This document shows, one piece after another, positions 45,001-57,000 of a stretch of 64,000 nucleotides of DNA. The DNA comes from Dimorphilus gyrociliatus (lineage: Eukaryota > Annelida > Polychaeta > Dinophilidae). Under the pieces are notes generated by a model that was not told where the DNA came from, did no database searches, and saw only the letters and a list, made by a program, of their open reading frames with translations. Every line of letters starts with the position of its first letter. Position 1 is the first letter of the stretch. The position numbers and the translations under genes are program-made. The stretch spans positions 620,001-684,000 of the forward strand of contig CAJFCJ010000025.1 of NCBI GenBank assembly GCA_904063045.1. Direction: 5' to 3'.

Positions 45001-48000
45001 TAATACAAAATTCTTACTTCGTCAACGAAACTTTCAGCCAACTTGGACTGTTCGTCACAATGCTCTACCTTATAATGTAGCGAAACATCTCTTTTCTTTT
45101 TCAGATCCCTTCTCCTAGACAAAACAGAAAAACGACTGTCTATTATATTCTTTTGTATATATTGATATAATGTTTCTATTATATTATATTATTTTACTAT
45201 ACCTTTTTAGAATCATAAAGAGGAATATCAAAATAGCAACTACTAACAGGATACTTCCAAGAATAGCTGGTAGGAAGAAAAAATATAACAACTTTAGTGT
45301 GAATTAAACAAGGCTATACGTAGTTTAGGTTGGACACGCACACACACACATATATATATATATATATGATACAGCGGACAGTAAAAAACTTTTTGTTTAT
45401 AAATATGACACGTCGAAGATTTAGGTTAAAAGTTATCGGTAAGGTTTAAGGATAAGATTAGGCTAGGCTTAAGCTTAATGCAGGGGCAGGTCAGGGGAGA
45501 ACCCGAACCTGAATATTTAAGAGAAATAAGCCAAAAAATACGGTCCAGTACAAACCTCGAAACATATACATAGTATATTTAAAAGCATATACACCGCTAA
45601 TATCTTTTTAAGTGTATAATAATCTTTTCATCTTAAATGTTCATTTTTAAAAAAGCTATTTTAAATATGATTTCTGATCTGGCTACAAATCACACAATAT
45701 ACTATAGTCGTAGCTTTGTTGGTCATGTTGTAGTATTCTGTTTCTAGTTAATTTGTATAGACAATAAGAAAACACAAAGAAAATACAAATATACACTGAA
45801 GAACAAAATAGTATCTGTATCCTTTCTAAATGTTTCTCCTTTACTTTTCAATTAATATCAAAAATTGATGAAATAATCAAGTAAGCTTTAATTAAAGGGG
45901 CTAATGTTTTACCAACGATGCCTATGCTTCCAACGCTACCGGGTGAAATTTTATTCTCTAATATTAACGATTAAGATTTATAGAAATTATTGTTATCTAT
46001 ATAGAAAAAGTAATGTCAAACCTCCTGCCGTAATATATGGAACTTGAGTTGTAAGAGTAGAATTACCAGTGTCAGCAAGAATTTCTACAACTTTTGGATG
46101 ACGAATAAATTCAGTTCTCTTATTGATTCCGAATAGGACAGAAAATTCAATTATGTATAGTCCTTTTTGTAAAGAATAGATCTCTAAAGATGTTCTGTTT
46201 ACAGAAACTACTCGTATGATATTAGAAGCATTTCCTGAATTCCACTTGATTATTTTAAATTCAATCTTTTTAACATTACAATGACTATTCACATGGCTAG
46301 ACGAATTATATTTCCATTCTATAGTTAAATCCTTTCCACCAAGTTCATCGGTTTCAAAATCAGTAATATTTGTAATTTTGGGTAAAGTAGGTGCATAGCA
46401 TTTTAGTGTTTTAAATGTTTGAGTTTCACTTCTCAAAATCTTTTTACTCAAATTGTCATAAAGAAAAATATCTAATCTTATTTTGTACGTAGTGAAACGT
46501 TGAAGAGATGTTATATTAGCTGTATGAGATTTATTAAACTGTTCACCATCAATTTGAATTTCATAACCTCTTTTCCAATTTTCCTCATTTACCGATCGAT
46601 AATAAAGCTCAAATACTAAATAGTTTTCTATTAATTTTTCTGGAATGTTGCATAATCCCCACCATTGAAATACAGTCCAAGTATCGCCAGTTGTAACAAC
46701 TTTAAAGTAATCATCCTTAACGCAAAATTTCGGATTATCGTATTCTAAATTTGATTAGAATAAAATTTAGAATGAAAAGAAAGATAAAAAGTAGTTTACA
46801 AAAACGTCATACTTATGGAACAATCAATATTGTAATAATACTGTTCGCACTGATCATCTGGGCAATAGCCATGTACATCGCATGTACCATGTAGGCATTT
46901 GCAAATTTTACTACAATGTTTTCCATAAGATTTATTACAGCCTAAAAAAGGAATATATAGTTGAACCAGAATAATTCAAGATTTCATCAATAAACTATAA
47001 AATTTTACTTACGTATATTACATAATCCATTTTCATTTTTTTTAAAGCCAGTGTGACAGTCATGAGTACATATTCCATTCGAAATATCGCAATCATCGCA
47101 ATTGCACATCTTGCACTTTCCACTTTTCTTATCTAAATACTGGGTATAGCCACAACCTATTAAAATTTCAAAACATATATATTGATAATACAATGAAAAG
47201 ATATTGATATATTTACCAAATATTTTCAGATCGCAAAAGATGGATTGGAATGGAAGATCAAGTTCTCCCAGTCTCAGATCAATTACTAGCTCATGCCTTT
47301 TGGTACTTTTCATATATCTTTCAAAAGCTGATTGACTCCATAAATTATAATCACATTTAGATGTTATATTGAATAAATAATATTTTTTCTGAGGACCTGC
47401 TCCAAATAATGATTTACTAAAGGATAAGACATCTTTTAATTTGCTTGAACCGCATCGTTCACGTACACCGCCAGTATCAATAAAAACTTCGATTGTTGAT
47501 TCCCCGAAATGTGTAAGGTATCGAGGATCTGGTGGATCTACTGCTTGTCCATATATGATAAATGAATCTAGCGAATATCTAAATGTAAAAGAAATTGTTG
47601 TATGTAGAATCTTCTCAAATTCTAAGAGTTTGGTATCTCTGAAAATTGCGATATCTCGACCCCATCTGATAAATGGTTCTGTTCGATCCGGTAAATATCC
47701 ACATCGGTCTGCTTTAGTTACCATATTATTTTTTCTTTCTAACCAAGTAAATTGGCCCTCTGTAATGATATCAATAGATTTTCCATTCTTAAGAGTTCCA
47801 ACCAAATTCCATTCATATTTAAAGGCGAATCTTTCCAGGGAGAGGCCTGATAGTAAATATATATATATATATATATATAAATATATGTAATTAATAGAAT
47901 ATAGTGGCCAAAATAGTAGGTGAAATAACTATAGTTTGTGTACTTATACAGATATTATCAATATATATTGTAGATATATACAGAATATATCCTACTTAGA

Positions 48001-49137
48001 TAAATAAAAGAAGAGGATGTCTCAAAAAATTACATTCTTTTTTTATTATTATCAAGCTGTTAACAATGCAAATTTGACATTTTTCCTATTTATCTTAAAT
48101 GATAGAATGAAGATAGGACTTCAAAAGGAATGGAAGGCGATAATAGGTAAAAAAAAGAAAAATGTAGTTGAAAGTTTTACATTTTCTATTGACTTTCTAA
48201 TGTCTGAAATTAGGTAGGCAGAATAAATAACACAGCTTAAAGTGCTAAATAACATTAGAATTTCGTACTTTTAATATATACTATGTACTATATTTATAGC
48301 ACATCGTAAAATTTATTGTATACAATTAAGGTCAGTCTACAAATTCGAAACTATGCCTATGTAAAACTTTGTTAGATTTTAACCTATTCTAATCTTCTTA
48401 AATTGGTGCCATAGAAGAGATATATAAATTACTATAAAACAAAGAAGGCTTCCTATTATATATATATACATATTTGTATGCAGAGTATATATTTACAATA
48501 GTCTTATTTAATTGGAATCTACTCAGTTTGCACTGAATCTTTATTTCTGTCAGTTTATTTTCTTTCCTAGTCTTACTTCCTTTATTCCCAGTTCACTTGC
48601 CCCTCTATCTCCACTTCTCTCATTCTCTGTCTCTCACTCACTCTCTCTCTCTGTATCTACTAACGGATGGGCGATGAATAATCCAAATATTCGTACACTT
48701 TTCGGTTTTAAAATAATATAATCTTACATTGTAATGTAACTTTTCATGCATTTTATAAAAAGACGTTATGTTTACTGGTTGTTAAATTATTTAAATTGTC
48801 GTTAATATTTACAAAGAAATAAAAAAGAATAGAGCCCTTAGCTGGCGTTGTAGATTGTAATTTTTTCTAAAATAATTCCATTTTAACGAAATTTACACCG
48901 GAATAATTAATTAAAGAGGTTTTAGCCTCAATTATGCTTTATTTTACAATATATATGTATGTTCATATTTCCGCCTGTCTTCCTGTATGTGCAGAGCGGA
49001 ATGATTTGGTTCTTACATGGGGTAAAAGCTGGCATATAGCAAGGAAATCGCAATCCTTATTGATAATAAAAAAGTAACTTACATAATGGGTAATGTAAAA
49101 GAGCCAAAATCAGTAATTTGAGACCTTTAAAAATCAT
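42033..49137 (-). CDS. Receptor-type protein tyrosine phosphatase, two cytoplasmic PTP domains
   Basis: Sixteen exons: 49083-49137, 47217-47846, 47013-47156, 46813-46941, 46022-46744, 45203-45266, 45018-45114, 44811-44939, 44261-44348, 44089-44165, 43894-43995, 43650-43820, 42986-43582, 42415-42857, 42165-42300 and 42033-42092, giving 1214 aa. The signal peptide is MIFKGLKLLILALLHYPLC. An unrecognised ectodomain of about 210 aa follows, then a Cys-rich EGF/laminin-like pair, then probable fibronectin-III-like modules. One membrane helix (ILGSILLVVAILIFLFMIL) is followed by a basic stop-transfer. PTP D1 is intact: SDYINANWI, TTWPDHGVP and IHCSAGVGRTG (Cys about 850). D2 is degenerate: HWPTE replaces WPD and QCHDGFKQSG lacks the loop Arg. 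Specific family undetermined. Intron 1 is 1234 bp and contains only low-complexity frames. Confidence 0.9.
44571..44594. repeat. (TA)n microsatellite in a receptor phosphatase intron
   Basis: About a dozen TA units, preceded by a second shorter TA run. Confidence 0.85.
45338..45367. repeat. Compound (CA)n(TA)n microsatellite in a receptor phosphatase intron
   Basis: Six to seven CA units followed directly by eight TA units. Confidence 0.9.
47847..49082 (-). other. First intron of the receptor phosphatase gene
   Basis: 1236 bp between the signal-peptide exon and the ectodomain exon. Holds a (TA)n run near 47857-47880 and a CT-rich tract at about 48600-48655. Plus-strand open frames (48017-48217, 48512-48721) have no recognised content. 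Confidence 0.65.
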
Positions 49138-49449
49138 TATTATTATCGACACTATATCTCATTTTGTAGAAACTGGTAGTGTTTGACCCAAATGCCATCT
49201 GTCTTCAAATAGACTGTTGTTTTCGGATTCCGTAACGTTTCGCGCCAGAACACTGCTAATTTCTAAAACACATCGTTTTAACTGACATTTTCGACGCTTT
49301 ATTCACTCGAAAATGACTCCCTGAGATATTTATGATATTTTAGATTTCATATTTCCTAAATTATACTACTGTTTATCGGAGTTTACTTGGTCGTCTTGGA
49401 TATCAAAAGTTTCGTTAAGTTCTTTTAAATCGCAACTAGACAGTTCAAA
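49138..49449. promoter_or_regulatory. Shared upstream region of the receptor phosphatase (-) and CSPP1 (+)
   Basis: 312 bp between the two start codons. It should hold both promoters. It is less AT-rich than its surroundings; no named element is certain. Confidence 0.45.
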
Positions 49450-52400
49450 ATGGACGAGGATTTGGAAGCGTTCATTCAAAAGCAAAAGTCAAAATTGGCC
49501 AAGGAACGATCAGACGTCGTAGAGGTAGTATATTTTTTTGCAAATTTTTGTAATTTTTAATCGATAACATGTATTTTAGAATGGATTTCCTAGTTCTCGA
49601 AAAAAGTGGCAAAAAGACAATCAGAATCAAGTTGTAAGTACTTTTGTCGTATTTGAATTACTAACTTTGAAACACAGATTTGTACTTTTACTGTTTTTAA
49701 TGATTTATTTGCACAAAAGAATCTGGAAAGTTTAGATTTTCAGCAATATTCGATTACATAGAGAACATGCGTAGTAGACCATTAGAAAAAAACGTTTTAT
49801 AGGGTGTTCTAAAACATAATAAATCGATATTGCTTAACTTGTAAACTCTGTTGTTATCTATTTCGAGATGAGCAGGAATGTTTTCTAATGGTTTTTATTC
49901 TTTATTGTTGGATAGTATTACGCCTAGAAATGTTTTTAAGCAAACTAAGGAATATTAATCTTTTTGCTATCTATTTCACTTTCACCTCTCTCTCTCTCTT
50001 GTCTATCTATTAATTTTATATTCTACGTTGAGTAGCTGTTTTTGGTCAGTCTTAGAAGGTACTGTAGACATTAATTGAGGTATTTTTTCCGATGATTCAT
50101 ACACGTGTATCTATACAAATTTGTTACCAATATTAAGTATACCTGTGACAAAGAAGTTTTTCCTTACAATTACAGTTAAACGTAAGGCGTAGACCGGAAA
50201 CCCCTGAACATGTGGGCTTGCAGTTAGGTGGATATGAGGAAAAACGAAAGAAAATTGTCGAAGATCAAACAAAGGATCTTAAAGAGTATTTGGCAAAGGT
50301 TGGGTTTTAAAAAAAAAACAAATGCAAAATGTCCATATATTAAAAAAGCAAATCTCTTGGAACTTGTTAAATTAGAAACCACCTACTGCACCTCGTCGAC
50401 GTCCAACAACCCCACAACATGAAGGTCTTCCAGTGGGTAGATATCAAGAAGAAAGACGACGTCTGGCCGAAGAAAGGAATACAGAGATGCAAGAAGTTTT
50501 AAAAAAGGTAGCCATAGAAAAAGTTAAAGAACGATAATTCAAAGTATTTGCTAAAACAAATATAAAAAACAGCAAAGAGAGGGAAGTGCTAGAAGGGCTT
50601 GGCCTGAAGAAAATCAGGGATTAAAGCTAAGTAATACAGAAGAGAAACAGAAATTATTAAATGCGGAAAGACAGGAAGAGTATAAAGAATATTTAAAAGG
50701 GGTAAATTAGTTTACAATCGTAATGAATATTTGATTGGTTTCATTAATCTCTTATACTGATTGACTATCCAATCTATACCTATTTTAAATACTTAAATAA
50801 TCGAAAAGAAAAGATATTGTAGCCATTTATGATGCTAAAACAAATTTGGAGGATCAATACTTCTCTATATATAAATATATTTAGAGAACAACTATTGTCT
50901 TTCGGTCAGAGAGAAACACATTTGAGAAGAGAACCAACGGAATCAACAATTTCTAACGGATACCTTTTTGATAAAACTGATGAAGAGGAAAAGAAGTTTA
51001 AATTAAGAGAGGAACGCATGAACGAATATAACGAGATGTTGAGCAAAATGGTTATTAAAGTTGCCTAACAACCTATAACATATTGTCATTGAATATGTAG
51101 AAACAATGAAAAATATTTATCATATTATTCTATTTAAATAATATTTAAATATTTAAATAGCTTAAACGCATAATTCAAACATAGTTTTGACTAGGTTTTT
51201 TGAAATCGTACTTAATTTTATATGTAGATATTTATAGCAATCTTTTAAATCTTTTAAAAATTTCATATTGCGTCTACATTCTAATTGACAATGTGTATTT
51301 GTTCTTTTCCTGAAATTGAAGAGCTTTTCACAAACTAGAAATGTGTTAAATGCAGGTACCAACTTCAAAAACGGATTACCAGGTACCTGAAAATTTAGGA
51401 ATACCAATTGGAGAAAGGGGTGCTACACATATTGAGGAAAAATTAGCTGAAGAACGACGAACAGATTATCAGAACATGTTGAAAAAGGTTGAAAAGATTT
51501 TACACTATATTAATAGGATATTAGAAGTTGACCAATCTTAGCAAAATCAATAGACGATCAATTGTTCCCAGTCTGTTTTGTATGTTTTTTAATCGTGTAT
51601 AGATAGCTTCTGTACTTCTATTAACATAACGTAAGGGCTTTTACTTTGTTTGAAAAATGTTTATTGTTGTTTAGTTACCGGAGCAGAACGTTTACTCTGA
51701 AGTTCTTGAAGAAGAAAATTTTAAGGTGTGATTCGAAATGAGATTTGTTTGCTGTTGTACTTTTCTATATAGAATAGACATTTCACCAAAGCTAATCTTT
51801 TAAAAGGATAAAAATTAGATATAAATAACATTGACCTTTTATTATTTCAGACGGAAAATAATCGGAATACTTTAAGCCGTCCTGTTATACAGACCACTCA
51901 ACCATTAGCAGATCCTACTGATAATAACGGCTTCTTGAATAAGTTTGGAGCTTACGAAGAGAGAAAGAAAAAACTCGATGAAGAACGGCGGCGAGATTTT
52001 CAAAAGTTGCAAGCAGAGGTAAATTTTTATTATTTTTTTTTTTACAAAGAATCCATTACATTCACAGTTTATTTTAATTAAACCATTTTTTCTCCAATTA
52101 GCAAAAATTAAGATCGACTGGACAAGTTAGTAATCCAGCGATGGATTATGCGGGAGGTTTACCTAGCTCAAGAGGCACTCAGTTACCATATGAAAACTTG
52201 AAAGAAAGAGAATATACAGAAACATTTCAAGATAGACGATCAGCTGCAGAAGATGATCGTCGAGAACCTCCACTTCCAATACTTGTAAAATGTTTTAAAT
52301 TTGTAATAGATTAATTATTTAAATTTATTTTTTAAATAGAGAAGACAGCCACCGGTACCAGATAATGGTTTTCAGGCAAGTCTTCCCGGAGTTAGAGATC

Positions 52401-54013
52401 ATCCCTCAGCTGAAGTAAGTAATAGTATTTATTCGAATTGTTCTCATAAAATTATCTCTCTTTTGTGTCAATTTATATTACTCTGTATATAGTTTTTATA
52501 CCCATCTGAATTTGAAGTGAGTATATATACTTAGATGTATATAATGTATTAATAAATACATAGCACTGTATATACATATAAGTATGATTTACGAAAAATT
52601 CATATAAAGCATATAAAAAAATACAGTTTCTTTACTTTGTTGTAAAGTGCTTGAAAGAAATATGCATATTATATCATTATAAAGTAGATATATATTAAAA
52701 AAGACCTGCCTTATCCATATAAAACTAGAGCACATGAATAATAATAATTTTGCATATTTCCTTTCATCACAATTACATTATTGTATTCTTTTTTGATCAT
52801 CATTGAAGACTTTCCTCTCTTCCATGATGATTATATATGCATTTTTTAGAGTAAAAAGTATACATATATACATTACTGTATACTGTATATAGAGTATAGA
52901 CATATTTTCATGCCAGAAAAGTAGTTGATTAAAAATATTTTCTTATTTTTATTGATTTATTTTAATTTTTAGACAATGATCAATAGGGCTAGATTCTTTA
53001 TGGTTCTAATTTCTTTTTCTTTTTATCTTGAATGAAGAAAGTCAAAAGAATAAAAACAAGAAATTCACCTCACGTTTTATCTTTTTATTAAATAAATTTC
53101 TTTCATTATGATTTAAATATATTTTTAGTAAAGTTATAGATATATTTTGTATAGTTTTTGAATTTACATATTCTATTGTTCAATGATTAATATATCTCTT
53201 TTTTCTCCAAGATGAGAAAAGTGAAGGAAAGAAATAAAGAATATAATGATTTTTTGAAATGGAAACAACAAGAAGTTGTATTTAAATTTTCTTTTAAAGT
53301 ATTCTTTCTAATTTATTCTGTCTACTTATTTTAATAGGAAGCTCTGAAACGCTCTCATCCTACACCTAGACAGGGGTGGGCTTCTCCTACATACGAAGAA
53401 ATATTAGATAGAAAAAGGAAAGAGGAGCGTTCCTACAGAAGATTAAACGATACTGATGGTGATGGACGTATTGGTGGTGCTAATTATATGATGACATCAA
53501 TGAGTGATGGTCACTTAAATAAACTGCAAGACGTATTTATGGCTTCTTATATCATTAGCCAAAAATTAGTGATATTTATTTTAATTCATAGGATGAAGAA
53601 CGAAAATTCAGGGACTTGGACAGAGAATATGAATCAAAGTAAGATCTATATATAAATACGATTTGTTATATAACAATTATTTTTTTAGAAAAGTACGCTT
53701 TGCTCAAGAGAGAAGTATTGGCCCAAGCGATCCTGTTTCAACGGTAATAAAATATAATAAACACCTCTATGCTTTATTCAAAACTTTCCAAGGCGCTATC
53801 TAAATTTTTGCTGAGCTTATAATTTCTGAAATTATCTCATATAATCTCTTTCTCAACAAATATATACTTTATATATATACATATGAAATTTGTATACAAT
53901 TCTCATCAAAAGAAAATGGCAGACTAATAAAGCTTAAAAGTTTTCCTGAGTTAACTACCGTTCTTGAATCGTCCTTATTTGGCCACTGTCCATATATTTA
54001 TGATAAGAATTGT

Positions 54014-54044
<31 letters not shown>

Positions 54045-57000
54045 AACACTCTATGTATGCTTATTTGACCTGAAAAAAAGAAACCTGGAGAAAGTAATGA
54101 TATATCCAATTCCTTACCAAAGTCTAAGAGAAGGGGCAAATACATTTTTATGGAAGAAAGAGACAGAGAGGAAACTGTTTCCTATCCTGTTCGAATAAAT
54201 GAATCATCCGGAGCATTAGAGGTTTCATTAAATGTTTCGAGTGTTTTTTTTCGGCTCACTTTATCAACTCGAAGTGTTTTTTCTATTTACTCTTTTTTAC
54301 CTTCACAAATTGTCTCTGTGGATAAAAGAGTTAATTAGATTATCTTTTCTTAAAAAGAAAAAATTTTTAGTATTTACTTTTAAATGTTTTTATTTATATA
54401 AGCAAAATTGAAGTTTTATTACCTGTTCTTTTTACTTAATTCAGCCACGACAGGACAATATTTCGTACCCTTCTCGAGCAACTCCAATTAGCAGTAGAAA
54501 TCAAGATCAAAGTAGTAACATCTTTATGGGTAAGTTTTCTACTTAACCAGTCTAAAAGGATTTTATTTAGCTCACTTATTTCTGAATTTAATTTCTAAGG
54601 GAGAGAAGTCCGTCGTAGCGCAGAAGCTCGAAAGAAAGAAGCTTATAGACAGGAGCTTCTAAGACAAATGGAAGATTCTAATGCTTTAAAAATCCGGTAA
54701 TTTTTACTTTCTACCTTGTTACATTATATTAAACTCAATTAACGATTTTGTTTTTCACACTTTAAAGGGAAAAGAGAGAGGATTTAAAAGTCAACGCAAC
54801 CGGTGCAGTTGATCCAACTAAACAAAATTCTTTCGGAGCATCTCGAAGGGCTCAAGATAATTTTAGGTTTGTAAATTATGATAATTACTACTTTTACAGA
54901 TAATAAGAAGTATTCTTAATTTTTGAACTATTAACAGCACATTTAATTTTCTAAATAATTTACCAAGGTATTTATCAAGCAAACAAACAGATAAAACTTT
55001 AAGGAATATAAAAAATACGATAGGATATTTCTTTCATTTCTAAGATAAAGATAATTTGAAAGCGAAAGAGTGAATTTACCTATATCTGCTACTATCTTCA
55101 TCTTAATAATAAAATACCCTAAACATTTTCAATCGTTCTTCTGGAATCTTGCTATCTTTTGTATCTGTATTATATCTCCTTGCTATTTACATTTTTTCTG
55201 GCTTTTAATGATATTGTTAATTTTTACTCGAACAGTCCTCGGAAGATAATATTTGATGATCAACCAAAAGAAATTCCAAGACCAAGAGTAGATAATGGAG
55301 GTTTGTTGGAGACGGGATTTAAAGGGTTGTTCGATAGTGGATCTAATAAAGCGCACCCGTAATAAATTATTATTTTACTATTAGTTGTTAAATAACTTAT
55401 AGTATATAACACGTTTTTAAATAGATATTATGGTACATTGCAAGTTGATGACGCGTACTCTTACTACGCAACAGTTGATCCGATGGACAATCCTACAAGT
55501 ATAAATTTTTGATTAATGTTTTGCATTGATAGATTTATACATCTTTCGAAATCATTCAGATGGATCTGCACAAATTGCACAACAAACCAATCAACCTTCT
55601 GTAAATAGTACACGAAAACCGCCAATGTTAGTATATATTTCAGGACTTTTATGTTATGTAACAAATAATCCAATTATTCAGACCATCATTTGAAAAACCG
55701 CAAGAAAGAAATAATAATTTCCCATTTAGAAGTGATGATGATGTTTCTGCTGCAAAGAAATCTGCTAAACTAACATATCAACAAGAATTACAAAAACAAG
55801 TAATTTCTCTTATTTAAACATGACATTTTATGATATAGAATATAACTAAATACAAGTTATAATATTGTACTATCAGATTGAGGAGCAAAAAGCCAAAAAG
55901 CGAAGAGAAAAAGAAGAAAAAGAAAGATACGATAGAAAAATTGAGGAGGAAATTAGAAATTATGATCCTTTTGGTAAAGGCGGTGGTGGAGCACCTCTTA
56001 GAGATGAACAAGGAAATGTCGTAGGTTCGTACCAATATGATTTTACGTATACTTTCAATAAAGTAAGGAAAGAAGAAATATAAATTCTAAGTAACATTAA
56101 ATACTGTAATTTTAAAGTATATAGTTTACAATGTATTATTAACTTTATGTACTATTTAAAAAAAATAAGAAACTAAAACAAAGTTATTATAAAAATTGTT
56201 CTATAACTTTATTTATAGCTGAAAGAAAGCGAAAAAATTCGGGTAAACCATAATCATTTCCGTTCATTAATTTTTTTCCTTTTAAATTTATATATTTCAG
56301 TTTTGCTCATTTCAATCAAATTTTTTACCCAAAATTTTTATTATTATATATAAGCAAAAGTAATTTCTCCAATTATATTCTATTTATTTTCCCTGTCGAG
56401 GAAAAGAGCAAGCAAGCATATAAAAACAAACTTGTCACTTTTAAACATTGCCAAATCAAAAATATTAAATGGTTTTTTTATGACTTCTTTTCAAATAATA
56501 TCTCGAATTTGAATGATTTTTAGAATATACAGTATACATATACTATATATATACTATATATATACTATATATACTTATTTGATTCTATTTTCTAATCACA
56601 AGCAAACCTGAATCATTCATTCAATTTCGTTTAATTTGTACAAAAAAATATGAACAAATTAAATAAATTTGCTAACCAAAATCACAATTTTCTCTTTCGT
56701 AGTCATATTTTTTTCCTCTTTGTTATCTTTAAGTTTTTGCACGGGTTCTTTTTGGTTATTTACTGGATTTTTATTTATCTTTATTATTAACTAATTAATA
56801 CACTTTAAAAAGAGGAAGTAAACGCTTATTCGAGTAGTTATTTCCTTTTTTTTGTATTAATATTGTTATTATCATTATTATTATTATTATTTTTATTATT
56901 ACCACTATTACTGTTATTATGTTATTGATTTCTTCCTAATGTAATATTTCTTTAGTTTAAAAGTTTACTTCTATTAAATATAGCTGACCTGAGATCTATG

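Noticed and set aside
47441-47890. 149-codon plus-strand frame opposite the phosphatase ectodomain
   Set aside because: Antisense shadow, ending in translated TA repeat; the minus-strand frame has signal peptide, Cys pattern and consistent splicing.
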